Positions 8,483-16,950 of a stretch of DNA of 35,864 nucleotides are shown here, in pieces. The position numbers and the translations under genes were made by a program. The stretch's first letter is position 1; each line of letters starts with the position of its first letter. The notes beneath the pieces are model-generated. The model was given only the letters and a program-made list of their open reading frames with translations. It had not been told where the DNA came from and searched no databases. The stretch comes from an uncultured Nitrospira sp. (GTDB taxonomy: Bacteria; Nitrospirota; Nitrospiria; Nitrospirales; Nitrospiraceae). The stretch is from positions 1-35,864 of the forward strand of contig CABVRZ010000044.1 of assembly GCA_902500775.1 (NCBI GenBank). The letters run 5' to 3'.

Positions 8483-9856
8483 ATGAGTTCAACACAAGAC
8501 CCAACAACTAAGACTGAAGAGAAGGCTTCTACCATCGATCAGGGCATTGTCTCGGTCAACCGTCACGCCAGTGGAACCAATCACACGGCCCGCATCGCGG
8601 TGCTCATCGTGATGGCGATCGTCGTGGTACTGGGACTCGTCTTCACGGCCAATACCTTGAACGCGAAACGCAAGGCGGAGGCTACACAAGAAGAACAGGC
8701 TTCGAAGGTCGAGAATAAACCGGCGCAGGTGGGACTACGGCGGGTCTTCGAGACCGATCCCCTTCCACCTCAACAGACAGCGGCACTCGTGCGGTCGACC
8801 AGCAAGTCCCCCGTCGCGTCCACAGACCATACAATGCGGTCGCCCATCGACAGAGGAATCGAAGACGGAAGCCAACCAATGGCACTTGCTGCTGACCAGA
8901 CACAAGGCAACCCATCACTCAGCAGACGAGCTTCCAGCCGGTTCGGTGGAGAAGTGATTCTCACGAACAACTCCGGTACGGAGAGTCCCCGTACTCAACA
9001 AACGGGAAGCGGACCAGACGCGGCCATCTCCTTGGTACGCGAACTCCTCAACGGTTCGAGACAGTCGGATCCGATGGGGTCTGGGAGCATGCTGGGTGGA
9101 CCAGCGATCCCTGTCAGCACGGCGGCAGATGCAGGCAGTTCGACGCCACCGTCGATCGGCGTGACGAGCGTCGGTCTCGCGGCGCCGCCCGGTCCCGCAG
9201 CGAGCGGAGCCGGTTCGATCGGCGGACTGCTCACCCCGTCAGACACACCAAAAGTACAAGCTGGCTTGTTGGGCGATCGCAACCTAATCCTACCCAAGGG
9301 CCGCGCAATCGACTGTGCCTTGACCGTCCGGGTGATCAACGAAGTGGCGGGCATGGCGACTTGTATTCTCAACAGCGATGTCTATAGCGACAACGGCCGC
9401 GTCGTCCTGTTGGAACGGGGCTCGGAAGCAGTCGGCGAATATGCCGCCACGATGGCCCAGGGCCAGCGGCGCCTCTTTCTCCTCTGGACCAGAGTCAAAA
9501 CGCCGACCGGGGTTGTGATCAATCTGAATTCGCCCGCCGCTGATGCCTTGGGCACATCCGGGTTGGTGGGCTATGTCGATAACCATTGGTGGGACCGTCT
9601 TGGTGCAGCCTTTATGCTGTCTCTCGTGCAGGACGGGATCGGCCTAGCCACGGCGGCTCAGGCGAACGCGAGCGGTGCACAGAGTTTGGGGATCTACCAA
9701 CATTCCGCCACGACCGGCAACCGCATGGCGGAACTGATTCTCCAATCCACCATCAACATCAAACCGACCCTTTATAAGAACCAGGGCGATCGCGGAACGA
9801 TCTTCGTCGCGCGGGACCTGGATTTCAGCACCGTCTATGAACTGCAGCCTCACTGA
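8483..9856 (+). CDS. virB10: VirB10/TrbI-family core-complex protein
   Basis: 457 residues from ATG 8483, which has GAGG 6 nt upstream; an ATG at 8477 is in frame but abuts that site. Layout: a short cytoplasmic tail, a membrane helix near residues 34-54 (RIAVLIVMAIVVVLGLVFTA), a long low-complexity Ser/Pro/Gly-rich periplasmic linker to about residue 260, and the C-terminal TrbI/VirB10 beta-barrel domain (LPKGRAIDCALTVRVINEVA, NGRVVLLERGSEAVGEYAAT, FLLWTRVKTPTGVVINLNSP, DRGTIFVARDLDFSTVYEL). The -R----RP-G/LF-LW-R--TP-GV--NL pattern is typical. The gene overlaps virB11 by 20 nt. It spans both membranes and transmits the energy state to the channel. Confidence 0.94.
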   Translation: MSSTQDPTTKTEEKASTIDQGIVSVNRHASGTNHTARIAVLIVMAIVVVLGLVFTANTLNAKRKAEATQEEQASKVENKPAQVGLRRVFETDPLPPQQTAALVRSTSKSPVASTDHTMRSPIDRGIEDGSQPMALAADQTQGNPSLSRRASSRFGGEVILTNNSGTESPRTQQTGSGPDAAISLVRELLNGSRQSDPMGSGSMLGGPAIPVSTAADAGSSTPPSIGVTSVGLAAPPGPAASGAGSIGGLLTPSDTPKVQAGLLGDRNLILPKGRAIDCALTVRVINEVAGMATCILNSDVYSDNGRVVLLERGSEAVGEYAATMAQGQRRLFLLWTRVKTPTGVVINLNSPAADALGTSGLVGYVDNHWWDRLGAAFMLSLVQDGIGLATAAQANASGAQSLGIYQHSATTGNRMAELILQSTINIKPTLYKNQGDRGTIFVARDLDFSTVYELQPH

Positions 9857-10946
9857 CCTGCTCGCGCACGACACGATGGTGCGCGAGTTGTTGCGGCCAC
9901 TGCTCACCTACCTGGCTTTGCCCGGCGTGACCGAGATCGTCGCGAATCGACCGAAGGAAGTCTACATCGAGATTGGTGCTACGTGGCAGCGGCATCTCGC
10001 GCCGGATCTGACGCTCGAATTACTCACATCGCTCGCCACGGCTGTCGCGACATCGACGGAGCAAACCATCGGCCCGCATAAACCGATTCTCTCGGCCATG
10101 CTGCCCGACGGCGAACGGGTGCAGATCGTCCTGCCCCCAGCAGTGGAACTGGGCACCGTCTCCGTCTCGATCCGCCGTCCCAACGCCTGGATTAAGACCC
10201 TCGCCGAGTATGAGGCGGAAGGCGCCTTCAGTCGCTATGTCTGGGCCAGGTCTGGGACGATGGATGAGCGAGCTGCCGAGCTCGATCCCGTCGAACAACA
10301 GTTAGTGGACTATTTGGCTACGCGCCAATTGGGTTCGTTCATCCATGCGGCGGTTCTGGCAAAGAAGAATATCGCCGTCGTGGGGGACACAGGATCTGGG
10401 AAAACCACGCTCATGAAATCGATATGTCAGTCGATCCCAGGGCAAGAACGGCTCATCACGATCGAAGACGTGCGCGAATTGCTGCTGCCGCAGCACGGGA
10501 ACCGTGTGCATCTCCTCTATTCCAAGGGGGGACAAGGGACAGCGACCGTGACCCCATCGGAGCTGATTGCCTCCACCCTCCGCATGAAGCCGGACCGGGT
10601 GTTGCTGGCGGAATTGCGCGGCGGGGAAGCCTTCGACTTCCTGAAACTGCTCACGACCGGCCACAGTGGGTCGATTACCTCGTACCATGCGGAGTCCTGC
10701 GTCCTCGCGGCAGAACGGTATGTCTTTATGTGTAAGGAGCATGAGCAGGCGGCAGCCTACGATGTGCCGACCCTGAAGCGTCTGGTGGCCGTGACCATCG
10801 ACGTGATCCTCCATGTGGTCGCGCGCAATCACTACAACGAAACAGGGCAGCCGCTTCACAAGGAACGGTACGTGGCGGAAGTACACTATGACCCGGTCGC
10901 GAAACTCGTGGCGCGATTCGGGGAAGCGACCCTGGTCCGGGCATAG
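9837..10946 (+). CDS. virB11: VirB11-family traffic ATPase
   Basis: 369 residues. The N-terminal domain carries LLTYLALPGVTEIVANRPKE, a strong VirB11 signature. The C-terminal RecA domain has Walker A GDTGSGKTT at residues 183-191, an Asp box (RLITIEDVRELLLPQHGNRV), Walker B LLAELRGGEAFDF and the His box GHSGSITSYHAES. All expected catalytic motifs are present. The start at 9837 lies inside the end of virB10, so the gene is probably coupled to it. It is a hexameric cytoplasmic ATPase that works with VirB4 and VirD4. Confidence 0.95.
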   Translation: MNCSLTDLLAHDTMVRELLRPLLTYLALPGVTEIVANRPKEVYIEIGATWQRHLAPDLTLELLTSLATAVATSTEQTIGPHKPILSAMLPDGERVQIVLPPAVELGTVSVSIRRPNAWIKTLAEYEAEGAFSRYVWARSGTMDERAAELDPVEQQLVDYLATRQLGSFIHAAVLAKKNIAVVGDTGSGKTTLMKSICQSIPGQERLITIEDVRELLLPQHGNRVHLLYSKGGQGTATVTPSELIASTLRMKPDRVLLAELRGGEAFDFLKLLTTGHSGSITSYHAESCVLAAERYVFMCKEHEQAAAYDVPTLKRLVAVTIDVILHVVARNHYNETGQPLHKERYVAEVHYDPVAKLVARFGEATLVRA

Positions 10947-10954
10947 GAACACAG

Positions 10955-13036
10955 ATGGCACGCAAACCGATCCTCATCGCGGTGGCTTTGGTCCTGTATC
11001 TCCCGCTTGGGCTCTGCGGAGCGGATGCACTCGCCGGCGCCGTCTTCACGCTCGCCAACAAACGAATGCCCGACAACCTGTCACTCGCCACCTGGCCCTC
11101 CTCCTGGGAAACCTATGGTGAGGATCCGGTTCAGCGTAAGCGGCTGCAGCTCTCTGCCGCCGTCGGAGGATTTGTCTGGTTCGGACTCCCGGTGTTGATG
11201 GGACTGTCCTTGCAGCAACGACGAAAACCGCTCCATGGCGAGGCTCGGTTCGCGTCGCCCGCTGAGATTACACAGGCCGGACTCTATGGTGAGCGCGGGG
11301 TGATCGTTGGAAAGGTGGGCAAACGGTACTTGGTCTATGGCGGCCAAGAATTTGTGTTGCTGTCTGCGCCCACCAGATCAGGCAAAGGCGTGAGTATCGT
11401 GCTCCCGAACCTGCTTCATTACGATGACTCGGTCGTCGTCTTGGATATCAAGATGGAGAACTTTGCCTATACTTCGAAGTTCCGACAGGCGCACGGCCAT
11501 CACGTCTACCTGTTCAACCCGTTTGGGTCAGACGGCCACACCCACCGCTGGAATCCCCTCGACGCCGTCGATCGTGATCCTAACCGCCGAGTGGGAGAGA
11601 TTCTCGCCATCGCCCAGGTACTCTATCCGACGGAGCACGTGAAAGACGCCTTCTGGAACGAGTCCGCCCGCAACCTCTTTCTCGGTCTGACCCTCTCTAT
11701 AATGGAGACTCCATCGCTGCCTTGCAGCCTCGGAGAAGTACTCCGCCAGGCCTCCGGCAAAGGGCAACCCATCAAGGACTATCTGCAAAGTCTTATCAGC
11801 ACCAGAGCCCAGACTGACGCCCCGCTGAGCGACGATTGTACGGCAGCCCTCCACCGGTTCTGCGCGACCAGCGAGAATACCATGGCTGGGATTCTCGCCA
11901 CCCTGACGGCTCCCCTCACCATCTTCAGTAATCCCCTCGTCGATGCCGCGACGAGCGCGACGGACTTTGACCTGAAACAGGTGCGCGCCCGGCGGATGTC
12001 GATCTATGTCGGCATTCCAGCCAATCGCCTCAGCGACGCAGCGCTGCTGGTCAACCTGTTCTTCTCCCAGCTGATTCATCACAACAGCGTGGACTTGCCT
12101 GCCACGAATCCCCGCTTGAAGCACCAGTGCCTCGTGATCCTGGACGAGTTCCCCGCCATCGGGCGGGTCAACATTCTGGCCAAGGCCGTCGGCTTCATCG
12201 CGGGGTACAATCTGCGGCTGCTCCCGATCATTCAGAGCCTCTCACAGCTCGAATCGGTCTATGGTGAAAAGGACGCACGGACCATCGTCACGAACCACGC
12301 CTGCCAGATCCTCTTTGCACCTCGGGAACAACGAGACGCCCAGCACTATTCCCAGATGCTCGGCACCTATACCGCGGAAGCCTTCTCCACCGGCACAAGC
12401 CGACCACTCGCTTGGGGCAACGGCAAACAGGCCTCAAGCACGGTCAATCGGTCTGAACAAGCCAGGCCCCTGCTGTTGCCTCAGGAAGTAAAAGAACTGG
12501 GAGATCAGCGGGCGATCATTACGCTCACCCATACGAAGCCGATCCTCTGTGAGAAGGCGCGGTTCTATGCCGATCCGATCTTCATCGATCGGCTGAAAAC
12601 GATCAGTCCGTCGCTCACGGCAGTGGGACGCCGGATGCCCACCCAGGTTGAACTGGAACAGGCCGCCTTCGTGCGCCGCGAGCTGTCGGTGGAGATTCCC
12701 AAGCTCGACCTGGATCTCCATCGCGCCAAAGTGGAACAGCGGGTGCGTCCATTGCGACCGGATGAACCGGTCGATGTGTCTCGGCTGGCAATCGATCCCA
12801 CACAACTGCCCCCGGTCGTGACACGCGACCAACCGGCTGGAGAAGAAGTGATGGCGTTAGTCGATGCCTTCTTTTCCCAACTGGAATGGACCGACAAGGC
12901 CGAGATAGGAGGGCATGGCGCTGAGCGGCAAGCACCCGAGCCCCGGCACGACGAACAAGCGTTGCCAGAAGAAACAGTCAGCCGATCGGGTGCCCGGTCA
13001 CGGTTGGATCGAGACAAAGAGGAGAGAGACGTATGA
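10955..13036 (+). CDS. virD4: VirD4/TraG-family type IV coupling protein
   Basis: 693 residues with two N-terminal membrane helices (LIAVALVLYLPLGLCGADAL; AAVGGFVWFGLPVLMGLSL), then the nucleotide-binding domain with Walker A APTRSGKG at residues 138-145 (in the context VLLSAPTRSGKGVSIVLPNL), Walker B LVILDEF at 393-399, and the late motif NHACQILFAPREQRDAQHYS. The all-alpha domain follows the Walker A region. The C-terminal 130 residues are charged and probably disordered. It is the ATPase that receives the relaxase-DNA complex and delivers it to the VirB channel, so this element is a self-transmission candidate. It ends in a 4-nt overlap with the next gene. Confidence 0.95.
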   Translation: MARKPILIAVALVLYLPLGLCGADALAGAVFTLANKRMPDNLSLATWPSSWETYGEDPVQRKRLQLSAAVGGFVWFGLPVLMGLSLQQRRKPLHGEARFASPAEITQAGLYGERGVIVGKVGKRYLVYGGQEFVLLSAPTRSGKGVSIVLPNLLHYDDSVVVLDIKMENFAYTSKFRQAHGHHVYLFNPFGSDGHTHRWNPLDAVDRDPNRRVGEILAIAQVLYPTEHVKDAFWNESARNLFLGLTLSIMETPSLPCSLGEVLRQASGKGQPIKDYLQSLISTRAQTDAPLSDDCTAALHRFCATSENTMAGILATLTAPLTIFSNPLVDAATSATDFDLKQVRARRMSIYVGIPANRLSDAALLVNLFFSQLIHHNSVDLPATNPRLKHQCLVILDEFPAIGRVNILAKAVGFIAGYNLRLLPIIQSLSQLESVYGEKDARTIVTNHACQILFAPREQRDAQHYSQMLGTYTAEAFSTGTSRPLAWGNGKQASSTVNRSEQARPLLLPQEVKELGDQRAIITLTHTKPILCEKARFYADPIFIDRLKTISPSLTAVGRRMPTQVELEQAAFVRRELSVEIPKLDLDLHRAKVEQRVRPLRPDEPVDVSRLAIDPTQLPPVVTRDQPAGEEVMALVDAFFSQLEWTDKAEIGGHGAERQAPEPRHDEQALPEETVSRSGARSRLDRDKEERDV

Positions 13037-14019
13037 CGACATCCATCAAAAGAGCGAGACAGCAGGCACGGCTGATAACGTTGGTGATCGGCCTGGTTTG
13101 CGCCGCAACCATTTCCTGTGCACCGAAGCCGGTGGTGCCATCCGGTGCCAATCGAGTGCCCATCAACAGCGACGAGATGATCTCTCAGTACCGGGATCGA
13201 GTGAAGATCGAGCATCGAGAGAGGCTGGAGCGGAGCGTCTTCACTCGACAGATAGAAGCGCTGACGCAACAGGTCCAAGACCTGAGTGCATCGGTCACAG
13301 CCTTGCAGCTTCAGCAGCAGGAAATGGCCAAAGGCAGGTCCCGGTCCAATCAGAAAATCCTGGCTGCGTTCCCATCAATCAACAGCCTCCCCGCACATGA
13401 GCGGAGAAGTTCGCCCACCAGTGAGTCCCCACTGGGTGAAGAGGGAGCTTCTCCCCTTGAAACAACCCAGATCCTGTCTTCAACGCAGGCAGCGGAGCAG
13501 GCGGAGCAACGAAGCACGTCAGAGCCTGTGAGCTGCCAGGTCGGTGCGTCGACCGAGACACCACAGGACGCTTCGTTGCAAAAGGTATCGACCACAGAAT
13601 CATGGAAACCCAGGATGATCGAACTCGGTGAACGAGAGCAGGTCGAAGTTCATCACGGCAGCGTCATCTTCCGCGTTTCCCAACGGACGGGTCGCTCTGA
13701 ATTTCGTCCGAGCACAACACTGCAAGCCCATCTGAAACAGGCGATGAAGCTCGGGCACTGTCTCCAAGTCCGTGGCTATACGGACGGTGACAAGGATCAG
13801 TGGATCGAACGAGCAACAGCCAGGCAGCGCGCGCAGAAGGCCCGTGCCTACCTAATTCGACAGGGGGTTCCACCCGACCACATCCAGATCACTATCGTCC
13901 CGGTCGGTGAGCATGTGGCGGACAACGCGACCAAGCAAGGGCGGGCGAAGAATCGACGAGTCGAGATTGAAGTGAAAGAGCAGAATCCAGCCACCGTCTG
14001 GCCGCAGTGGTACGGATAG
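13033..14019 (+). CDS. OmpA-domain lipoprotein of the transfer locus
   Basis: 328 residues. The N-terminus is a lipoprotein signal with lipobox TISC (Cys29). A helical, probably coiled-coil segment follows (RQIEALTQQVQDLSASVTAL), then a variable Ser/Glu-rich linker to about residue 195, then an OmpA/MotB peptidoglycan-binding domain at the C-terminus: FRVSQRTGRSEFRPSTTLQA, LQVRGYTDGDKDQW, and the closing GRAKNRRVEIEV, with the usual N-R-V-- signature. The start overlaps virD4 by 4 nt and has a GAGGAGAG ribosome site. Since no virB7 lipoprotein gene is present, this protein may anchor the outer-membrane core complex and tie it to peptidoglycan; that role is inference. Confidence 0.85.
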   Translation: MTTSIKRARQQARLITLVIGLVCAATISCAPKPVVPSGANRVPINSDEMISQYRDRVKIEHRERLERSVFTRQIEALTQQVQDLSASVTALQLQQQEMAKGRSRSNQKILAAFPSINSLPAHERRSSPTSESPLGEEGASPLETTQILSSTQAAEQAEQRSTSEPVSCQVGASTETPQDASLQKVSTTESWKPRMIELGEREQVEVHHGSVIFRVSQRTGRSEFRPSTTLQAHLKQAMKLGHCLQVRGYTDGDKDQWIERATARQRAQKARAYLIRQGVPPDHIQITIVPVGEHVADNATKQGRAKNRRVEIEVKEQNPATVWPQWYG

Positions 14020-14037
14020 GAGCAAGGAGAAAACCCA

Positions 14038-15138
14038 ATGAACCACATAGAGGTCCATGAGGAACCAGCAATCAAGCAGACGGACAACCCGAAGTCGGCG
14101 CGCAGGGGCCAGACCGATGAGGGCGAGGAACCGAGGCTCAATCGGAGCCGTGACGCAGCCGACTCGTTGCGGAAGCGATTCCTTGAAGCGAGCGGACAGT
14201 TTTACTACCGGACGGCGCCAGGTGAACCGACGAAGGTGGCCTTTACCGACCACGGGAAGCGCTTGATCACGGAACATGACGACCCCAGCGTCATTCACGG
14301 AATGGTGCTGCGGGCGCAAGAAAAAGGATGGACAGTGGTCCGAGTAAGTGGCACCGACGAGTTCAAGACCGAAGCCTGGATCCAAGCAACGATCGCCGGA
14401 CTCGATGTCGAGGGCTACACCCCGCGTGGGATCGACCTGGCGCAACGGGAGGATCGACGAGACCAGCGCCCGGCTGGTCGTCCGGCTTCGAAGGAGCAGG
14501 GCGATTCAGAGGCTTCGAAACGGGAACCGAGTAGTCCTGCACAGCGATCGGAGAAGACCATGAGCAATGGTCAACAGGTTGCGCTGGCCACACTCGAAGC
14601 GATTCTACGTGCACGTGGGGACTCGCCCACGATGATCACGGCAGCTGTTGAAGAAACGAGGGCTCGCTTGCAGGGCGAACGAGTCGTAGTAGGCACTGTC
14701 GTGGACCACGGGATCGACCATTACGAACACGATGCACAGAAGGACAAGAGTTATTTCGTGAAGGTCGCGACAGACCGTGGTGAACGAGAGATCTGGGGCA
14801 TCGATCTACGCCGCGCGTGTGAACAGGGGAAGGTACAGCGGGGTGATGCGGTGGCCCTCGTTCAACAGGCACAGGAGCCTGTGACCGTCACAGTTCCGGT
14901 ACGGGATCGTTCCGGCGCATCAATCAGCGCCGCTTCGCAACCAGCCCATCGCAATCGCTGGGATGTGATCAAGCTGGACTCCATAGGGGTCCGTGAACAG
15001 CAGCAGTTAAAGGAGGCTGCGCGGGTCGGTACCCAGGAACCAGTGGTTCCCCGATTTGATCACCAGGCGGCACGAACCGATCGCACGCCGAATGTGACCC
15101 GGAGCCCTGCCTTGGAGCGGACCAGAGGTGGCCGGTGA
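14038..15138 (+). CDS. LPD7-domain protein resembling a detached relaxase C-terminal region
   Basis: 366 residues, soluble. Residues about 40-135 (RKRFLEASGQFYYR, TKVAFTDHGKRLITEHDD, VRVSGTDEFKTEAWIQATIA, LDVEGYTPRGIDLA) match the LPD7 domain found in the C-terminal part of large TraI/MobA relaxases. After a charged linker, the second half (VVVGTVVDHGIDHYEHD, DKSYFVKVATDRGEREIWGI, DLRRACEQG, GDAVALVQ) resembles the G---DHG---Y------SY-V-L----G----WG-DL module found near the C-terminus of the same relaxases. No histidine triad or catalytic tyrosine is present, so it is not a nuclease. The relaxase at 32355-33338 lacks these parts, so the two may act together. AGGAG precedes the ATG. Confidence 0.75.
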   Translation: MNHIEVHEEPAIKQTDNPKSARRGQTDEGEEPRLNRSRDAADSLRKRFLEASGQFYYRTAPGEPTKVAFTDHGKRLITEHDDPSVIHGMVLRAQEKGWTVVRVSGTDEFKTEAWIQATIAGLDVEGYTPRGIDLAQREDRRDQRPAGRPASKEQGDSEASKREPSSPAQRSEKTMSNGQQVALATLEAILRARGDSPTMITAAVEETRARLQGERVVVGTVVDHGIDHYEHDAQKDKSYFVKVATDRGEREIWGIDLRRACEQGKVQRGDAVALVQQAQEPVTVTVPVRDRSGASISAASQPAHRNRWDVIKLDSIGVREQQQLKEAARVGTQEPVVPRFDHQAARTDRTPNVTRSPALERTRGGR

Positions 15139-15184
15139 CTCCTGTCATCGAGAACATGTCCCCGAATCGTACGGAGGTGAGCAA

Positions 15185-15463
15185 ATGAAGTGGTGGAAGA
15201 AACGCGAGTGGATCGTCATCTTTGTGGGAGTGGGTTTTCTCGTCATGACCCATGATGCGCCGGCACAAACGGCGCCCCAACCGTCCTTCTTGGAAGGCGA
15301 CACCAGGCTGGCCTGTGAATGTCTGCTCTGCCTAACAGCAGGCCCACAGGCGCCGAAAGAATGCCAAACCGCATTGATGAAGTACTACTTGATCCAGGGA
15401 TCGAGTCCGTTCCAAACCCTGGTGAAGCGGCGCAACTTCTTACAGCTCTGCCCAAAGAAATAA
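15185..15463 (+). CDS. trbM: TrbM-like small periplasmic conjugation protein
   Basis: 92 residues from ATG 15185, which follows a strong GGAGGTG ribosome site (15173-15179); a longer upstream frame overlaps the previous gene without support. A signal peptide (WIVIFVGVGFLVMTHDAPA) precedes a small cysteine-containing domain: CECLLCLTAGPQAPKECQTA, LMKYY, LIQGSSPFQTLVKRRNFLQL and CP. The C---LCL--G----EC---L--Y pattern and the final FL-LCP are those of the TrbM/KikA/MpfK family. It is the last gene of the transfer operon. The exact function of TrbM is not well defined; in this family it is tied to mating. Confidence 0.8.
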   Translation: MKWWKKREWIVIFVGVGFLVMTHDAPAQTAPQPSFLEGDTRLACECLLCLTAGPQAPKECQTALMKYYLIQGSSPFQTLVKRRNFLQLCPKK

Positions 15464-15873
15464 GCTGGCCAGAGCAGGTCTGTCTGGAGAGAGCGCGGTT
15501 GCCAGGCCGGCTGACGGTGCTAGAGTTAAGCTGATACTGCTCCTCCAGACGCAGTGCCAGGGAATATCCCTCTCCCAAATCAAGCTTCCCTACCAAGCGA
15601 TCCTCTTCGTTCGCCAAACATGCACAGTTATTTGCTAATGAATATTAATTCCTTATTACTACCTCATTAGTATTACACTCTTTGCCCCCATCTTACGTAG
15701 AACCTCTCCTACCTCAAGGGAATGGCTTCAAAACCTGTCCTTCTTCATAAGTACCACGGCGCCACGCGCCTCCCGCATCTCCTGTCTAGCAACGACAGGA
15801 AGCATCGAGGCGCTCGTGTGGCACGAGGATCAGCGAATCAACACTTGGCGGAGGAAAGGAAGGACGCACCATT
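15464..15873 (+). promoter_or_regulatory. 410-bp intergenic leader with tandem hairpins
   Basis: No gene was found. Around 15625-15680 the sequence is AT-rich relative to its surroundings and contains the inverted repeat CTAATGA (15635-15641)/TCATTAG (15664-15670), a possible operator or promoter. Two further perfect hairpins follow in tandem just before the next gene: CCTGTC (15781-15786)/GACAGG (15794-15799) and CTCGTG (15813-15818)/CACGAG (15822-15827). GTCTGGAG (15482-15489) and CTCCAGAC (about 15542-15549) could pair over a longer distance downstream of the transfer operon. Confidence 0.4.
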
Positions 15874-16506
15874 ATGCAGAAAGATCGATTGGCGACGCTC
15901 ACGATGGACATTGTTGTCAACCATCCGACGAAGCGCATGGCCCTCGACGCGGTCTGTTCGAGGCTCAGTCCCTGGGCACAGGCCGAGTAGGGCCGCGCCC
16001 GTGATGGCGTGTCCATCACCGAACGAGCGGCGCGCCTCGGTCAGTCGGTACGGGAGCAGCGTCGCTGCGACGAGAGTTTGATCGAACACATCTTCGCCGC
16101 CCTCGATGTGCGAACCTTCGTGGTCCTCGACGCCACCTATTGCTTCATGACACAACGGATGCTGGACCGGAGGACGGGACGCCGCATTCCTCCTGACGCA
16201 GTACGGCGCTTTGCGTCACAACCTATTGCAAGCCTGCTCCTCAACACGCGCGCGCACCGAGACTTGAAACGGCGAGGCGTCAACACGATCGGCGACCTCC
16301 TACCCCATGCCTATGAATGGTTATCGCCGAAGCGCCTAGCACCGGGCAAACCGGTGATGAACGTCCGCCTTTCGGTCCGACGTTGTCTACGGATTCTCGG
16401 CCTGGAAATTGTCTTCCCCGAGATCAGACAGCGGGCAATCTATTGTCCGTGCTGTGCGCACCGCGAGACGGATGTCATGAAGATCGTCGCGTTGGCGGGG
16501 GTGTGA
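15874..16506 (+). pseudogene. RNAP alpha-CTD-like HhH protein, interrupted by an in-frame TAG
   Basis: ATG 15874 (after GGAGGAAAGGAAGG) opens a frame reading MQKDRLATLTMDIVVNHPTK and SRLSPWAQAE for 38 codons, then TAG at 15988-15990, then the same frame continues (GRARDGVSITERAARLG) to 16506. The C-terminal half (IASLLLNTRAHRDLKRRGVN, TIGDLLPHAYEWL, LSVRRCLRILGLEI) follows the RNA polymerase alpha C-terminal domain pattern: L-L--RA---LKR-GI-T-GDLL, then a second helical hairpin. The stop could be a CAG or TGG mutated to TAG. Alternatively GTG 16009 starts a complete 165-residue protein. The full frame would be 209 residues plus the interrupting codon. Function is unknown; a nucleic-acid or polymerase-linked regulator is possible. 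Confidence 0.6.
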
Positions 16507-16654
16507 ACGATTTCTACTAAGATAGATTATGTATAGGCAGGCAAGTGATATTGACCTTACTCCTATTCAAAGTAGTAATTCTCACCATCACATACACGAT
16601 GACGTGCAATAAGCGAACGGTTAGTGCATATGATTGGGGGAAATCTCTGCGGCG

Positions 16655-16848
16655 CTCAAGGCTTCCCATGAAACCGCTCAGCGCTTCAGTATGTAGCGAC
16701 AGCTCATTAAGACCGAAGACATTGCCACTGCACCAGGCCCCGGGAAGGTGGTCATTAAGAATGGGTTCTTGTCACTGACATTCTGCCAGATCGTCGCCTT
16801 GTCGTTGCCTCAGCGTAGCGTCGTTGTCGGTCGTTTGGCGGTCGCCAT
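16655..16848 (-). pseudogene. Broken copy 1 of the small MAT-KRP/RCG family
   Basis: From ATG 16848, with AGGAGG (complement of 16856-16861) 7 nt upstream, the frame reads MATAKRPTTTLR, then TGA at 16810-16812 where the family has cysteine, then GNDKATIWQNVSDKNPFLMT, then a frameshift, after which WCSGNVFGLNELS follows in another frame. This matches the small (about 72 residue) family M-TKRP-KTLRCGNIKA-IWQN and VSEKGPFF...SFGLNDLEAL, a conserved protein of unknown function common on mobile elements. The right-hand start region and ribosome site are well preserved; the left end is approximate. The upstream leader is separated from the gene by the IS110 insertion. Confidence 0.7.
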
Positions 16849-16950
16849 GATGTTTCCTCCTTGTGTGAAGTGATCCCATAAACGAACGGGGTGGCCTCAC
16901 AGGTCGGTTTGTCGTACAAGAGCGATTAAACCTCAACCGGGAGGCCAGAT

